Of a stretch of 64,000 nt of DNA, positions 35,902-42,918 are shown in pieces. Source of the DNA: JBGPLJ01 sp963826145 (GTDB lineage Bacteria; Pseudomonadota; Gammaproteobacteria; Steroidobacterales; Steroidobacteraceae). The DNA lies in assembly GCA_963826145.1 (NCBI GenBank), contig CAWGVW010000002.1, positions 248,001-312,000 on the forward strand. The letters are read 5' to 3'. The notes beneath the pieces were generated by a model that was given only the letters and a program-made list of their open reading frames with translations, ran no database searches and was not told the DNA's origin. A program made the translations under genes and the position numbers. Position 1 is the first letter of the stretch; every line of letters starts with the position of its first letter.

Positions 35902-36290
35902 GGCGAAACCTCATGCGACTCGGCGGTATGCGACTCGGCTCGAGCCGTCTCGGTTTTGGAGGGATTCGTGCGCACCTTCATGGCGAGCGATGCGATGCGA
36001 ATCGTGTACTGGCGTCCGTGACGCTCGTAGCGCACGCCATCGGCGAGCACCTCTATGATTCGCGCATCGCCGAGCCGGTCGCCCGCCGTCACGACTTTGC
36101 CGTTGACGATCGCTACCCGGCGCTCAGCGGAGGTGAACACGGCGGACACGGAATACTCGGTGACGACGCGAGCACCGGCCGTGCGCTTCACGTTATAGGG
36201 CTGTGTCGGATCGGCGAGCGGCCCTGCAACAACGGCACCCGCGACCAGAAGCAGCGCGGTTGCCACCTTCATGTGGCGACCGGCGATCAT
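35898..36290 (-). CDS. mshK: MSHA biogenesis protein MshK, PilP-like
   Basis: Small periplasmic protein of about 130 residues. An N-terminal hydrophobic signal (KVATALLLVAGAVVAGPLA) is followed by DPTQPYN, a PilP/MshK signature, then a beta-rich segment (VSAVFTSAERRVAIVNGKVV) like the GspC homology region, and a Glu/Ala-rich tail. It is expected to link the inner-membrane MshI/I2/J complex to the MshL secretin. The ATG at 36290 overlaps the mshJ stop; upstream open sequence is not protein-like. Confidence 0.83.
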   Translation of the reverse strand: MIAGRHMKVATALLLVAGAVVAGPLADPTQPYNVKRTAGARVVTEYSVSAVFTSAERRVAIVNGKVVTAGDRLGDARIIEVLADGVRYERHGRQYTIRIASLAMKVRTNPSKTETARAESHTAESHEVSP

Positions 36291-36997
36291 GGCGCCACTC
36301 CGGCAGGCCGCTGGGCGGCCGCGAGAGGCCGCGCCGACGCGCCGACGCCCAGCCACTCCGGCTCGGTTCCGAGCGTCGCGATCTCGATCCGCACGACATT
36401 GCGCGGGAACTTCTCGACCTTCAGGTCAAGGGCGCGCCAGTAGAAGTGCCAGGGCAGACGCTCCAGCGACTTCAGGTACGCAAGCACGCTCAGGTAGTCG
36501 CCGGCGACCGTAATCTCGACAGGGTGCAGGAAAGGCCCGGTTGCAGGTGTCGACGCGTTGTCCGCCGGCACGAGCGGCAGCGGTGGGAGATTGCGCAGGC
36601 TTACGAGCTGCAATTCCTGCTGGCCGGCGAGAACGTCGCGCACGACCTGCACTACGCGATCAGGCGGCAGCAGAACCGCCGCCTCCGAGCCAAGTTCGCT
36701 GTTCACGCTGTTCAGGCGCAGACGCACGGTCTGCTCGCGCTGTACGGCATCGTTCAGGCGCGCCGACGCAACGTCGACCGCCGCCACGCCCGCGGCGTTC
36801 GAGGGATTGGCACTCGAGGCGAGCGCTTCGAGAACGGATTGCGCAGCTTGTTCGCGTCGCTCGAGCGGCCCCATGAGCGTCTGCTGCCATAGCAGGGCGA
36901 CGAACCCGAGGGCGGCGGCGAACACGAGCGCACGCTCCCGCAAAGTCATGCCGTTGACGCGGGTCGCGATCGTCTCGACGTAGCTCGCGGCGCTCAT
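36287..36997 (-). CDS. mshJ: MSHA biogenesis protein MshJ, PilO-like
   Basis: Inner-membrane protein of 236 residues with a single N-terminal helix (ALVFAAALGFVALLWQQ), a coiled-coil stretch (about 45-100) and a C-terminal ferredoxin-like domain (TGPFLHPVEITVAGDYLSVL; LKSLERLPWHFYWRALDLKV), all typical of MshJ/PilO. The ATG at 36997 overlaps the TGA of mshI2 (ATGA) when mshI2 is read in its corrected frame. A single long open frame spanning mshI2 and mshJ exists only because of the mshI2 frameshift. Confidence 0.87.
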   Translation of the reverse strand: MSAASYVETIATRVNGMTLRERALVFAAALGFVALLWQQTLMGPLERREQAAQSVLEALASSANPSNAAGVAAVDVASARLNDAVQREQTVRLRLNSVNSELGSEAAVLLPPDRVVQVVRDVLAGQQELQLVSLRNLPPLPLVPADNASTPATGPFLHPVEITVAGDYLSVLAYLKSLERLPWHFYWRALDLKVEKFPRNVVRIEIATLGTEPEWLGVGASARPLAAAQRPAGVAP

Positions 36998-37636
36998 GAG
37001 CCTGAGTCCGCCGAGCGCTTGCGCTCGAGCCTGGAGTCCGAGAGATGAAAGAGAAGCGGCCCGGACGTTGGCTTGCCGGCGGTCGCCGCAGCCTCCGCGA
37101 TCTCGACACGATCGAAGCGTGCGCCCGACGAGCGCGGGTTCCTGCTGAAGCTCTTCGAGATAGCGGGGCACGAGGCGCGAGTCGACCGTGGCGCCCGACA
37201 CCGACATGCTGCGGCCGGCGGCACCAAACGAGAGTCCCTCGAGCCAGAGTCCGTCGACGCGACGACGCGCAAGCGCTTCAAGGCGTGCTGCAAAACCTTC
37301 GGTCGTGCCGGCCGCGCCGGAGCGCAGGGCAGCGAGGGCTCGCGCGCGGCGATCGAGTTCATCGCTCAGCGCTTTGATGCGCGATTCGATTTCCGCAGGG
37401 TTAGCATGCGCGACGAGGGCGGCACCGCCGGTTTCGAGGCTGGCCGTGCGCAGCCGATCCCGTTTCGCGATCTCGGTGACTTCCCGCTCGAGGCGCCCGA
37501 TCTTCCAGGTTCCGTAGCCCCAGAGTCCGACCAGCGCAACGGCAATCGCAACGACGCCGAGCGCGATGGCGCGCGAGGAGAAGATCCGCCGCTCGGCGCG
37601 AAAGATCGGTTGATAGAGATTGATCTGCTGGCGCAT
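36994..37636 (-). pseudogene. mshI2: mshI2 (PilN-like) with a one-base frameshift
   Basis: PilN-like inner-membrane protein. The N-terminal part (MRQQINLYQPIFRAERRIFS, membrane helix ALGVVAIAVALVGLWGYGTW, coiled coil, then VDGLWLEGLSFGAAGRSMSV and YLEELQQEPALVG) is read in one frame down to about 37126. The natural C-terminal part (ARFDRVEIAEAAATAGKPTS, then PLLFHLSDSRLERKRSADSG) continues in another frame to a TGA at 36994 that overlaps the mshJ ATG. Removing one G from the GGG at 37124-37126 (minus strand) restores an intact gene of about 213 codons. It may be a sequencing error, a real mutation or slippage; the gene is otherwise undecayed. Confidence 0.85.
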
Positions 37637-37649
37637 GACGGGAACCGCG

Positions 37650-38609
37650 CTAGAGCGCCGGAGCGTCGTCCCGGAGCGCGGCGCCGACGGCGTACAGGCA
37701 GGTTTGCTGCAGTTCGGCGGCCGGCTGCTCGCGGCAATCGAGAACGCCGGAGAGATCGAGCAGGTGAACACGCAGGCTCGTTTCGCGGCCAAGATCCGTG
37801 GCAAGTGCAGCCGCTTGCGGCGAGTTCGGTGCAATCACGAGATCGCTGATCGGTGTCTGGCCGAGCGAACTCTCGTAATAGTCGAGCGAGCGCTGCAATT
37901 CGAGCGCGAGCGCGCCGGCGTCGATCGAACCGGCGGCTGGCGAGGCCACATCCGCGCCGGACTCGCTGGCGCCAGCGCGTGCAAACTCCACGTGACGCGC
38001 AAGATGCAGCACGCCCTGACGCGTCAGGACCAGCTGACCATGCGTCGGCTCGAGCACGAGGAGCGCGACGCCGATTTGATCCTGCGGCAGGAGCGCGCTG
38101 ATGTTTCTGAGGCAAAGCTCGGGGATATCGATGCTTTCGAGATCGGGGGCGACCGGCGCGATCATCGCCGAGCAGCGCGCGACGGCCGCGCTCCGCGCGG
38201 CGACGGCATACATCATCCGCACCTGCCCGCGTCGTTCTTGCGCTGGCAGTTCGAAGACATCGACGATGGCGTCGTCGATATGAAAGTCGATGGCATCGCG
38301 CAACCGCCAGCGCACGGCCGACTTCAGCTCGCCCGCCTGCACGTCGGGCGCTTCCACCATCACGAGCTGGTAGTCCTCGTAGCTCAATGACGCGGTGACC
38401 GCCATGCGATCAAGATCGAGGGCCCGCGCGGCGGCCTCAAGCCCTGGAATGTCCGTGGACGTGGCGCCATACGGCACCACGACGCAATGCTCGAGACGCG
38501 GCCGCTGGCCGCGCGCGCGGCGGACAACCGCCAAAGAAACGTGATCCGCGCCGGCATGCACGCCGCCACGCAGGCCGCTTTTGCGGGATCTCGGCATCAG
38601 TGAGATCAA
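37650..38609 (-). CDS. mshI: MSHA biogenesis protein MshI, PilM-like
   Basis: Cytoplasmic actin-like (PilM-type) protein of about 319 residues, first gene of the pilus cluster. Typical segments are EDYQLVMVEAPDVQAGELKS, AVRWRLRDAIDFHIDDAIVD and the C-terminal ELQRSLDYYESSLGQTPISD. The start was placed at a TTG four bases after a strong AAAGGAGG; the ATG at 38597 is an alternative, and the frame is open to 38630. With mshI2, mshJ and mshK it makes the inner-membrane alignment subcomplex. The promoter of the cluster should lie in 38610-38778. Confidence 0.87.
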   Translation of the reverse strand: MISLMPRSRKSGLRGGVHAGADHVSLAVVRRARGQRPRLEHCVVVPYGATSTDIPGLEAAARALDLDRMAVTASLSYEDYQLVMVEAPDVQAGELKSAVRWRLRDAIDFHIDDAIVDVFELPAQERRGQVRMMYAVAARSAAVARCSAMIAPVAPDLESIDIPELCLRNISALLPQDQIGVALLVLEPTHGQLVLTRQGVLHLARHVEFARAGASESGADVASPAAGSIDAGALALELQRSLDYYESSLGQTPISDLVIAPNSPQAAALATDLGRETSLRVHLLDLSGVLDCREQPAAELQQTCLYAVGAALRDDAPAL

Positions 38610-38778
38610 TGCGCCTCCTTTCATGCGCAACTGCGAGCGACCGCTCTCCCAACGGGAGCGCGGCGCCTTATGTCCCTTAACGGTGCTGCGAAACGATTCT
38701 TGAGTGGTTTTCCCGAGTGCAGACCGTGTGTTGCGACTCGAGTGAGCACTGCCTCACGCTTTGCAGTGCGTTGCGAGG

Positions 38779-39864
38779 CTAGATGCTGAAAAAGATCCTG
38801 CGGCGATAGAACGCTTCCGCCACCAGATACCAAAGGAGAACGTTGGCCAGGGCGTAGGCAAGCGAGCCGTTGAGCGGCCCTGCCCAGGGCAGGAAGACAG
38901 TGAGAAAGAGCCATGCGGAGGCCGAGATCGGGGGTTCGCCGACCTCGATGACGCGCCAAAGCGTCGCCGCCAGAAGTTCCGAACCCACGTAGAGAACAAT
39001 CGAATTCATGCCGATGGCGATCAGGGGACGTGCCCAGGTGCGCAAGCCGCGAACATCGATGAACCAGTAGGCGACGGCGAACAGGTTGAGTGCCGCTCCC
39101 GCGGTGACGAGAACGTAGGCCGGCGACCACAGATTCTTGTTGATCGGAAGGAACGGATGCCAGGAGAGACCTGCCACGAGCAAGACGATGCCAGCGACAA
39201 AGAGATTGCGCGCGCCGCGGTGACGATCGTCCACCCGGGTCAACCAGTCTCCGGTCAGCAATCCGATGAGCACGGTCGCCGTCGCCGGCAGTGTACCGAG
39301 CAAACCTTCGGGATCCCATGTCTGGCGCCACAGGTGAGTCCCGAATAATGCCCGATCAAGGTGCGCGCCAAGATTGCCGGCTGGTGACAGATCTCCGCCG
39401 CAACTTAGCAGCATGGCATAGGAGATAAGCAGCGCGCAGGCCGCGATCAACCAACCTCTTGCGCGCAGATACACGGCAAGGATCGCAGCGATGCCGAACA
39501 CAAGGCCGATCCGCTGCAGCACACCGGGAATTCGCCAGCGCTCAAGGTCGAAGTCCGGATAGCCGTTCAGCAGGAGACCGAGCCCGATGAGAATCAGTGC
39601 GCGCATCCAGCATTTGCGCAGGAATCGGGCACCCGCAACGCCGCTGTCCCTCGCCGACGCTGTTGCGAGCGCGAGGGCAACACCGGCGATGAAGAGAAAG
39701 AATGGAAAGACCAGATCGGTCGGCGTGCAGCCGTTCCACTCCGCGTGACGCAGCGGCGCGTAAACGGCATCCCAGTCGCCCGGATTGTTCACGAGGATCA
39801 TGGCGGCGATCGTGAAGCCGCGGAATGCATCGAGTGAAGCGAGTCGTGGCTGCGCCCCGCTCAT
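38779..39864 (-). CDS. NagX/HGSNAT-like membrane acyltransferase family protein
   Basis: Integral membrane protein of 361 residues with about ten hydrophobic helices. The N terminus ASLDAFRGFTIAAMILVNN and the following WNGCTPTDLVFPFFLFIAGV are diagnostic of the heparan-alpha-glucosaminide N-acetyltransferase/DUF5009 (NagX) family, believed to transfer acetyl groups to amino sugars across the membrane. Substrate here is unknown. The ATG at 39864 overlaps the stop of the DUF2182 gene; the frame stays open upstream but is a shadow of that gene. Confidence 0.88.
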   Translation of the reverse strand: MSGAQPRLASLDAFRGFTIAAMILVNNPGDWDAVYAPLRHAEWNGCTPTDLVFPFFLFIAGVALALATASARDSGVAGARFLRKCWMRALILIGLGLLLNGYPDFDLERWRIPGVLQRIGLVFGIAAILAVYLRARGWLIAACALLISYAMLLSCGGDLSPAGNLGAHLDRALFGTHLWRQTWDPEGLLGTLPATATVLIGLLTGDWLTRVDDRHRGARNLFVAGIVLLVAGLSWHPFLPINKNLWSPAYVLVTAGAALNLFAVAYWFIDVRGLRTWARPLIAIGMNSIVLYVGSELLAATLWRVIEVGEPPISASAWLFLTVFLPWAGPLNGSLAYALANVLLWYLVAEAFYRRRIFFSI

Positions 39865-40637
39865 CGAAAGGCGAACCAAAGTCCCGCGCCGATCAGCAGA
39901 ATGCCGCTCAGCCGGCCACCGCGGACCCAGGCCGGGAACAACCGTTCGAGCAGCACGAAGATAGTGATGGCGGCAATCCAGACGAGATTCATGACGCCGC
40001 CCACGAATAGCAGCAGCATCAGCGCCCAGCAGCACCCAAGACAATAAAGGCCGTGTTCGAGTCCCATGCGCCACGCGCCAGCGCGGCCGGGCCGCCAATG
40101 CGAGGTGATGAAGCTCACGGGCGATTGGCAGGATCGGAGGCAGGTCTGCTTGACCGGCGTGAGTTGATAGATGCCCGCCGCGACGAGCAGACCACCGCCG
40201 AGCACCGGACTTCGCAATTCCAGCATCGGCGACAGCAGGAGCTGGTCGGCGAGTGCGCGCTGCACAAGCGTCGCGATGAGACTGAAGGCGGTCCAGGCCA
40301 CGAGGTAGCCGCCGGCAAAGGCGTAGACGCGTGCTGCGGCGCCGGCGTTCTGTTCGCTGCGCCGAATGACGGCAGCATAGATAAGGAGTGCCGGCGTGGC
40401 TGACGGCAACATCATGCCGCACATCATCACGAGCCACATGGCGAAAAGGAGCAGATCACCGCGCAGGGAATCCTGCGGAGCCATCATCCACGCGGCGCTT
40501 CCCGACATGCTGCCGTACATGTCGATCGCCATAGGGACAATCCAGGCCCAAGCGAGCAGAACAGCAACGGCAAGCGACCCGCCGACGAGCCAGCGGTCCC
40601 GCAACAGCGCCGCTTCGAGCGCGCTGCGCCCGGTCAT
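39861..40637 (-). CDS. DUF2182 integral membrane protein, putative metal-related
   Basis: Membrane protein of 258 residues with about six to seven helices. Met/Cys-rich motifs typical of DUF2182 are present: FAMWLVMMCGMMLPSATP, TPVKQTCLRSCQSP, and GLEHGLYCLGCCWALMLLLF followed by GGVMNLVWIA. The family is annotated as predicted metal-binding integral membrane proteins; function is unproven. It lies 13 bases after the DUF1326 gene and overlaps the NagX-like gene, so the three are one operon. Conserved Cys and Met pairs suggest soft-metal (copper or similar) handling, which is inference. Confidence 0.88.
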   Translation of the reverse strand: MTGRSALEAALLRDRWLVGGSLAVAVLLAWAWIVPMAIDMYGSMSGSAAWMMAPQDSLRGDLLLFAMWLVMMCGMMLPSATPALLIYAAVIRRSEQNAGAAARVYAFAGGYLVAWTAFSLIATLVQRALADQLLLSPMLELRSPVLGGGLLVAAGIYQLTPVKQTCLRSCQSPVSFITSHWRPGRAGAWRMGLEHGLYCLGCCWALMLLLFVGGVMNLVWIAAITIFVLLERLFPAWVRGGRLSGILLIGAGLWFAFR

Positions 40638-40650
40638 GGGCGCATTACCG

Positions 40651-41286
40651 TCAGCGGACGACGCCGTGCGTACTCCAGTGGACTTGCGAAAGGTGCGCGT
40701 GGGTATTGTCGAACTGCAGGTCGATTTCCCCCTGTGCTTTCGCGTTCCCGGCCGTGAATTCGGCCTGCGAGTATTCGAAGCCGGTCGGCAAGCTGACGCG
40801 CACGCGATGCGCCGCTCCCGTAACGGGATTCTTGATCGGGCTCGAACTCGAATCGATGAGCCCCGCCACGGCGAGCGCTGCCGTGCCCTGCTTCACGTCA
40901 ATCTTCAGTTCAATACGCTTATAGAGCGTCGGCAGGTTGTGGGTAATCATCGCGGCAAAGACGTTCCAGATCAGGGTGCCGGGTTCCGTCTCGCGACCGT
41001 GCGCGATGGCATCGAGCGCCGCGCGCTGTTCGGCGCTCGCCCGCTCATCGATGACGGCCCGAAAGGTTCCTTTGCCGAGGTGGATAGGGCCCGGCCACAT
41101 GGCGAGCATGCCCCAGCGCGTGCCGTCGAGCTTTACCTTGCCAAAATGGCCCTTGTCGACCTGCACGAATGTGTGCGCTCGGCAATGACCGTGCGAAGGC
41201 AGCGCATTGAACTGGCAAGGACAGCCGACGTAACAGTTGCAGTTAGAGAATTCCGTCCCTTCGATCGACCAGTCGACGAGTGCCAT
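40651..41286 (-). CDS. DUF1326 cysteine-rich protein
   Basis: Soluble protein of 211 residues without a signal peptide. The N-terminal motif FSNCNCYVGCPCQFNALPSH, with four cysteines in 8 residues, defines DUF1326. The body carries beta-rich segments (RVSLPTGFEYSQAEFTAGNA). DUF1326 is very often beside DUF2182, as here, pointing to a joint function. The cysteine cluster is a plausible metal-binding or redox site. The ATG at 41286 was chosen because the motif starts a few residues later and the upstream open part overlaps the tRNA. Biological role unknown. Confidence 0.88.
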   Translation of the reverse strand: MALVDWSIEGTEFSNCNCYVGCPCQFNALPSHGHCRAHTFVQVDKGHFGKVKLDGTRWGMLAMWPGPIHLGKGTFRAVIDERASAEQRAALDAIAHGRETEPGTLIWNVFAAMITHNLPTLYKRIELKIDVKQGTAALAVAGLIDSSSSPIKNPVTGAAHRVRVSLPTGFEYSQAEFTAGNAKAQGEIDLQFDNTHAHLSQVHWSTHGVVR

Positions 41287-41309
41287 GGTTCGCCCCCAGT
41301 TATCGTTGA

Positions 41310-41383
41310 TGGAGCGGGTGATGGGAATCGAACCCACGTTAGTAGCTTGGGAAGCTACAGTTCTACCATTGAACTACACCCGC
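41310..41383 (-). tRNA. tRNA-Gly, anticodon CCC
   Basis: A complete cloverleaf of 74 bases including the encoded CCA (minus strand). Acceptor GCGGGTG pairs with CACCCGC, the D arm is GTTC-AATGGTA-GAAC, the anticodon stem GTAGC/GCTAC encloses loop TTCCCAA (anticodon CCC at 41349-41351), and the T arm is TGGGTTCGATTCCCA. It reads GGG. The 3' end faces the DUF1326 operon. Confidence 0.95.
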
Positions 41384-41466
41384 CAGAGCGGCCGATTCTA
41401 GTCGGCCCCTCGCGGGAGTCGCAACACGGGCCCCCGGCGGCGGCGGTCGGCCCTATCACCCTGGTT

Positions 41467-42066
41467 TCAGTAACCCTCGGGCAGGTGGTGCGCAATACCC
41501 TTGTGGCAGTCGATACAGGTCTTGCCGCTCTCGCGGATGAATTCGAGCGTGTGCTTCTTCTGCGCGCTCTTGTCCTGTATCTCGAGATCCATGAATTCAA
41601 ACGCGTGACAGTTGCGGCATTCGCGTGAATCGGTCGCCTTCATCGTCGCCCAGACATGCTCGGCGAGCTCGAGACGGTGGCTCTCGAACTTCTCCCGGGT
41701 GTCAATGGTGCCGACGGCCTTGTGGTAGAGCTCGTTTGAGGCCTGGATCTTGCGCACGATCTTGTGGATCCACGGCTTCGGCACGTGACAGTCGGGGCAG
41801 GTTGCCCGGACGCCCGTCCGATTCTTGTAGTGGATCGTCTCCTTGTACTCCTGGTACACGTTGTCCCGCATCTCGTGACACGAGACGCAGAATGTTTCGG
41901 TGTTGGTCCACTCCAGCACCGTGTGGAATCCGCCCCAGAAAATGATGCCGGCAATGAACATGACGAGGCCGCCGAGCGGCATCCAGAGGAGGTACCACTT
42001 GCGGCGGTTGTGCCAGAGAGAACGCGGCTCCGGTTTCGGGCCGTCGCCAGCGGATGAACTTGCCAT
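41467..42066 (-). CDS. NapC/NirT-family tetraheme cytochrome c (CymA-like quinol dehydrogenase)
   Basis: Membrane-anchored cytochrome of 199 residues. One N-terminal helix (LLWMPLGGLVMFIAGIIFWG) anchors a periplasmic domain with four CXXCH sites: CVSCH, CPDCH, CRNCH and CIDCH. Features typical of NapC/NirT/CymA are the first haem in FCVSCHEMRDN and the ETIHY segment. Such proteins oxidise menaquinol or ubiquinol and pass electrons to periplasmic cytochromes; here the decaheme proteins encoded from 42.9 to 47.2 kb are the obvious acceptors. The ATG at 42066 has GGAGGGA six bases upstream. Located downstream of the cytochrome c4 gene, 33 bases away. Confidence 0.94.
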   Translation of the reverse strand: MASSSAGDGPKPEPRSLWHNRRKWYLLWMPLGGLVMFIAGIIFWGGFHTVLEWTNTETFCVSCHEMRDNVYQEYKETIHYKNRTGVRATCPDCHVPKPWIHKIVRKIQASNELYHKAVGTIDTREKFESHRLELAEHVWATMKATDSRECRNCHAFEFMDLEIQDKSAQKKHTLEFIRESGKTCIDCHKGIAHHLPEGY

Positions 42067-42099
42067 GCGCACTCCCTCCGCGCCGGCGCTCGGCCCGGC

Positions 42100-42732
42100 C
42101 TACTTGAAGCTACCGAAATAGTTGATCAGCGCGTCGATGTCGTCGGCGCTCAGTTCGTCGAACTTGGGTTTCATCTTCTTCGGCAGCGGTCGCTGTCCTG
42201 ACTTGAATTCCTCGAAAGTGTGGCGCACATAGGGCATCCATTGTCCCGCCAGGATGCCGGCGTCATCGTCGGGGCTGCTGCCGCCGGCGTCATGACACTT
42301 CTCGCAGTGCCCCTCCTGGATCTTCTTGCCGCGTTCTGCCTTGGCCGCGTCGGCGTTCTGCTTGGCACGGACGAAGGGCTTTGCGGAGAGATAGTCCGCG
42401 ATTCCTTTGACGTCCGCGTCGGCCAGCTTGCCGGCGACCGTACACATGTCCATCGCTTCGCCCTTGTGCGAGCCAGAACGGTACTTCACTTCGGGACAGG
42501 GCCGTGCCTTGTTCTTGTAGTTCGCCAGGCTGTCGGTCAGATACTTCGCCGAATAGCCACCGATGATCGGCACGTCGGATTCCGTGCTGGCTCCGTCCTT
42601 GCCATGGCAGCCCGCACAGTTTTCCAGCACCGCGTTGACGTCGGCCGCCCTGGCTCCGCCCGCGAGTGCGAATCCGAGCAACGCCAGGCACGTGAGCGAC
42701 GCCCATCCGCCATATTTCTTTGCCGTCCACAT
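42100..42732 (-). CDS. Diheme cytochrome c4-like protein
   Basis: Periplasmic c-type cytochrome of 210 residues: signal peptide (LTCLALLGFALAGGARA), then two class I domains, each with one haem site (ENCAGCHGKDG and GHCEKCHDAGG) and downstream Met ligand regions (EAMDMC in the first, LPKKMKPKFDEL in the second). This two-domain architecture is that of cytochrome c4, a periplasmic electron shuttle. It is transcribed with the NapC-type gene and divergently from the MtrC-type operon, so it may move electrons between the quinol dehydrogenase and the decaheme conduit or a terminal oxidase. ATG at 42732 has GGAG nine bases upstream. Confidence 0.92.
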   Translation of the reverse strand: MWTAKKYGGWASLTCLALLGFALAGGARAADVNAVLENCAGCHGKDGASTESDVPIIGGYSAKYLTDSLANYKNKARPCPEVKYRSGSHKGEAMDMCTVAGKLADADVKGIADYLSAKPFVRAKQNADAAKAERGKKIQEGHCEKCHDAGGSSPDDDAGILAGQWMPYVRHTFEEFKSGQRPLPKKMKPKFDELSADDIDALINYFGSFK

Positions 42733-42829
42733 GATTTCGATCTCCACGTTCCTGCTACGGTTGCGCATCGTTCGAGCCGCCCCGGTCTCATTTTCGCGAC
42801 GCAATCCTCTGCCAATTCGGCAGCTGCGC

Positions 42830-42874
42830 ACCATAGTGGTAAACCCCTACATGCCAACGTAGTTGCACGACTAC
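42830..42874. promoter_or_regulatory. Divergent control region with two short palindromes
   Basis: Between the divergent cytochrome genes (42733-42918) lie ACCATAGTGGT (42830-42840, arms ACCA/TGGT) and GTAGT-N6-ACTAC (42859-42874). These could be operators for a regulator shared by both transcripts. No FNR-type TTGAT-N4-ATCAA box was found. Low confidence. Confidence 0.3.
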
Positions 42875-42918
42875 CTCGGCCGTGGCCCTCGCGATGAAAA
42901 TGCGACAAAAGAGCGGCC

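Noticed and set aside
36287..37834. Single 515-codon frame read as an MshI2-MshJ fusion protein
   Set aside because: The middle part is out of the natural mshI2 frame, and the true mshI2 end with its TGA/ATG overlap to mshJ is in another frame; it is a frameshift artefact or mutation.
41310..41383. Genomic island attachment at tRNA-Gly covering the EET locus
   Set aside because: The tRNA 3' end points away from the EET genes and no direct repeat, integrase or transposase is visible, so integration of the EET locus at this tRNA is not supported.
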